DNA of 5,483 nt. Origin: an uncultured Alphaproteobacteria bacterium (GTDB lineage: Bacteria; Pseudomonadota; Alphaproteobacteria; Rhizobiales; Rhizobiaceae). Within the stretch, counting starts at the first letter, position 1; every line of letters starts with the position of its first letter. The stretch is from assembly GCA_929200335.1 (NCBI GenBank), contig CAKMZG010000166.1, positions 1-5,483 on the forward strand, read 5' to 3'. The position numbers were made by a program, and so were the translations under genes. The notes below the pieces were generated by a model. The model saw nothing but the letters and a program-made list of their open reading frames with translations, was not told the origin of the DNA and made no database searches. Positions 5,033-5,483 of this stretch are shown here, piece after piece.

Positions 5033-5483
5033 TTAGAGAATTTTACCGGGATTCATAATTTGTTTAGGATCAATTGCTTGCTTGATGGTGCGCATCAAAT
5101 CCAGCTCAATTTTATTTTTATATTTTTTCAGCTGATTTCTTTTAATAAGTCCTATGCCATGTTCCGCAGAGAAGGTTCCATTTAGGCTATGGACTAATTC
5201 ATAAACGGCCTCATGGATATCATTGGTATGGGCTTTGAATGTGTCTTGCGTCATATGGTTGGGCTGACCAATATTGTAATGCAGGTTGCCATCGCCCATA
5301 TGGCCAAAATTGACGATTTTTGCTTGGGGCAGGATTTTATAAACCGCTTCATCCGCTCGTTTAATAAAATCTGGTATGGTATCCACAGGCACGGCTATGT
5401 CATGTTTAATAGAACCGCCGTCTTTAGTCTGAGCAGGGGGGATGGTTTCACGCAGATGCCAAAAGTGGTCTTGTTGGGCTAGT
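5033..5483 (-). CDS. FAD-linked oxidase (GlcD / D-lactate dehydrogenase / D2HGDH type), C-terminal part
   Basis: The visible 149 residues are the C-terminal FAD-oxidase_C domain of a flavoenzyme that oxidises a D-2-hydroxy acid such as D-lactate, glycolate or D-2-hydroxyglutarate. The N-terminal FAD-binding PCMH domain lies beyond base 483 of the last kilobase and is not seen. The frame is open to the window edge, so the gene does not begin at the internal GTG at 5392: the 30 upstream residues include FWHLRETIPPAQ (7-18) and SIKHDIAVPV (24-33), both family hallmarks. Next come GHMGDGNLHYN (60-70), whose His61 and His68 with Glu107 in EHGIGLIK (107-114) match the metal and substrate ligands of the family, and the closing IDPKQIMNPGKIL (137-149). 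All key C-terminal residues are present, so the enzyme looks functional. Substrate cannot be told from this part. A hairpin 58 bases downstream probably ends its transcript. Confidence 0.93.
   Translation of the reverse strand, partial: LAQQDHFWHLRETIPPAQTKDGGSIKHDIAVPVDTIPDFIKRADEAVYKILPQAKIVNFGHMGDGNLHYNIGQPNHMTQDTFKAHTNDIHEAVYELVHSLNGTFSAEHGIGLIKRNQLKKYKNKIELDLMRTIKQAIDPKQIMNPGKIL

Noticed and set aside
5033..5392. A complete 119-residue gene starting at the GTG at 5392.
   Set aside because: The frame stays open to the window edge, and the residues upstream of the GTG carry conserved oxidase motifs, so the GTG is an internal valine codon of a truncated larger gene.

Overview
The window looks like a piece of an AT-rich alphaproteobacterial chromosome (about 40% G+C by eye). 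The best guess is the order Hyphomicrobiales (Rhizobiales). The evidence is the ispE-moaB pair behind a long exported TPR protein, and a protein resembling DUF6101, which I know mainly from alphaproteobacteria. The low G+C would suit a host-associated or streamlined lineage, but I cannot name a genus from sequence alone.

All five genes lie on the minus strand, so reading order runs from high to low coordinates. They are: the C-terminal 149 residues of an FAD-linked oxidase of the D-lactate dehydrogenase / glycolate oxidase / D-2-hydroxyglutarate dehydrogenase type (5483-5033, 5' end outside the window); a DUF6101-like protein of unknown function (4771-4055); a 715-residue TPR protein with a signal peptide (3696-1549); ispE, encoding 4-diphosphocytidyl-2-C-methyl-D-erythritol kinase (1503-586, TTG start); and moaB, a molybdopterin-binding protein of molybdenum cofactor synthesis (556-2, cut at or just before its stop codon).

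The TPR gene, ispE and moaB are separated by only 45 and 29 bases, each has its own ribosome binding site, and no terminator is visible between them, so they probably form one operon. IspE works in the cytoplasm in the MEP isoprenoid pathway and MoaB in cofactor synthesis. The TPR protein is predicted to be exported, so the operon mixes housekeeping metabolism with an envelope function. The DUF6101-like gene and the oxidase sit upstream behind their own gaps and are probably separate units.

The two longer gaps hold most of the unexplained structure. The 358-base gap between the DUF6101-like gene and the TPR gene carries a compact hairpin just after the DUF6101-like stop codon. Next to it is an 89-base AT-rich block bounded by a 13-base inverted repeat. 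Two further dyads surround the likely TPR-operon promoter. The 261-base gap upstream of the DUF6101-like gene has a terminator-like hairpin with 11-base perfect arms after the oxidase gene, and a perfect 12-base palindrome. I see no mobile element, CRISPR array, phage gene, tRNA or rRNA. The window looks mostly like ordinary core genome. The points most worth following up are the uncharacterised DUF6101-like protein, the TPR-ispE association, and the inverted-repeat block.
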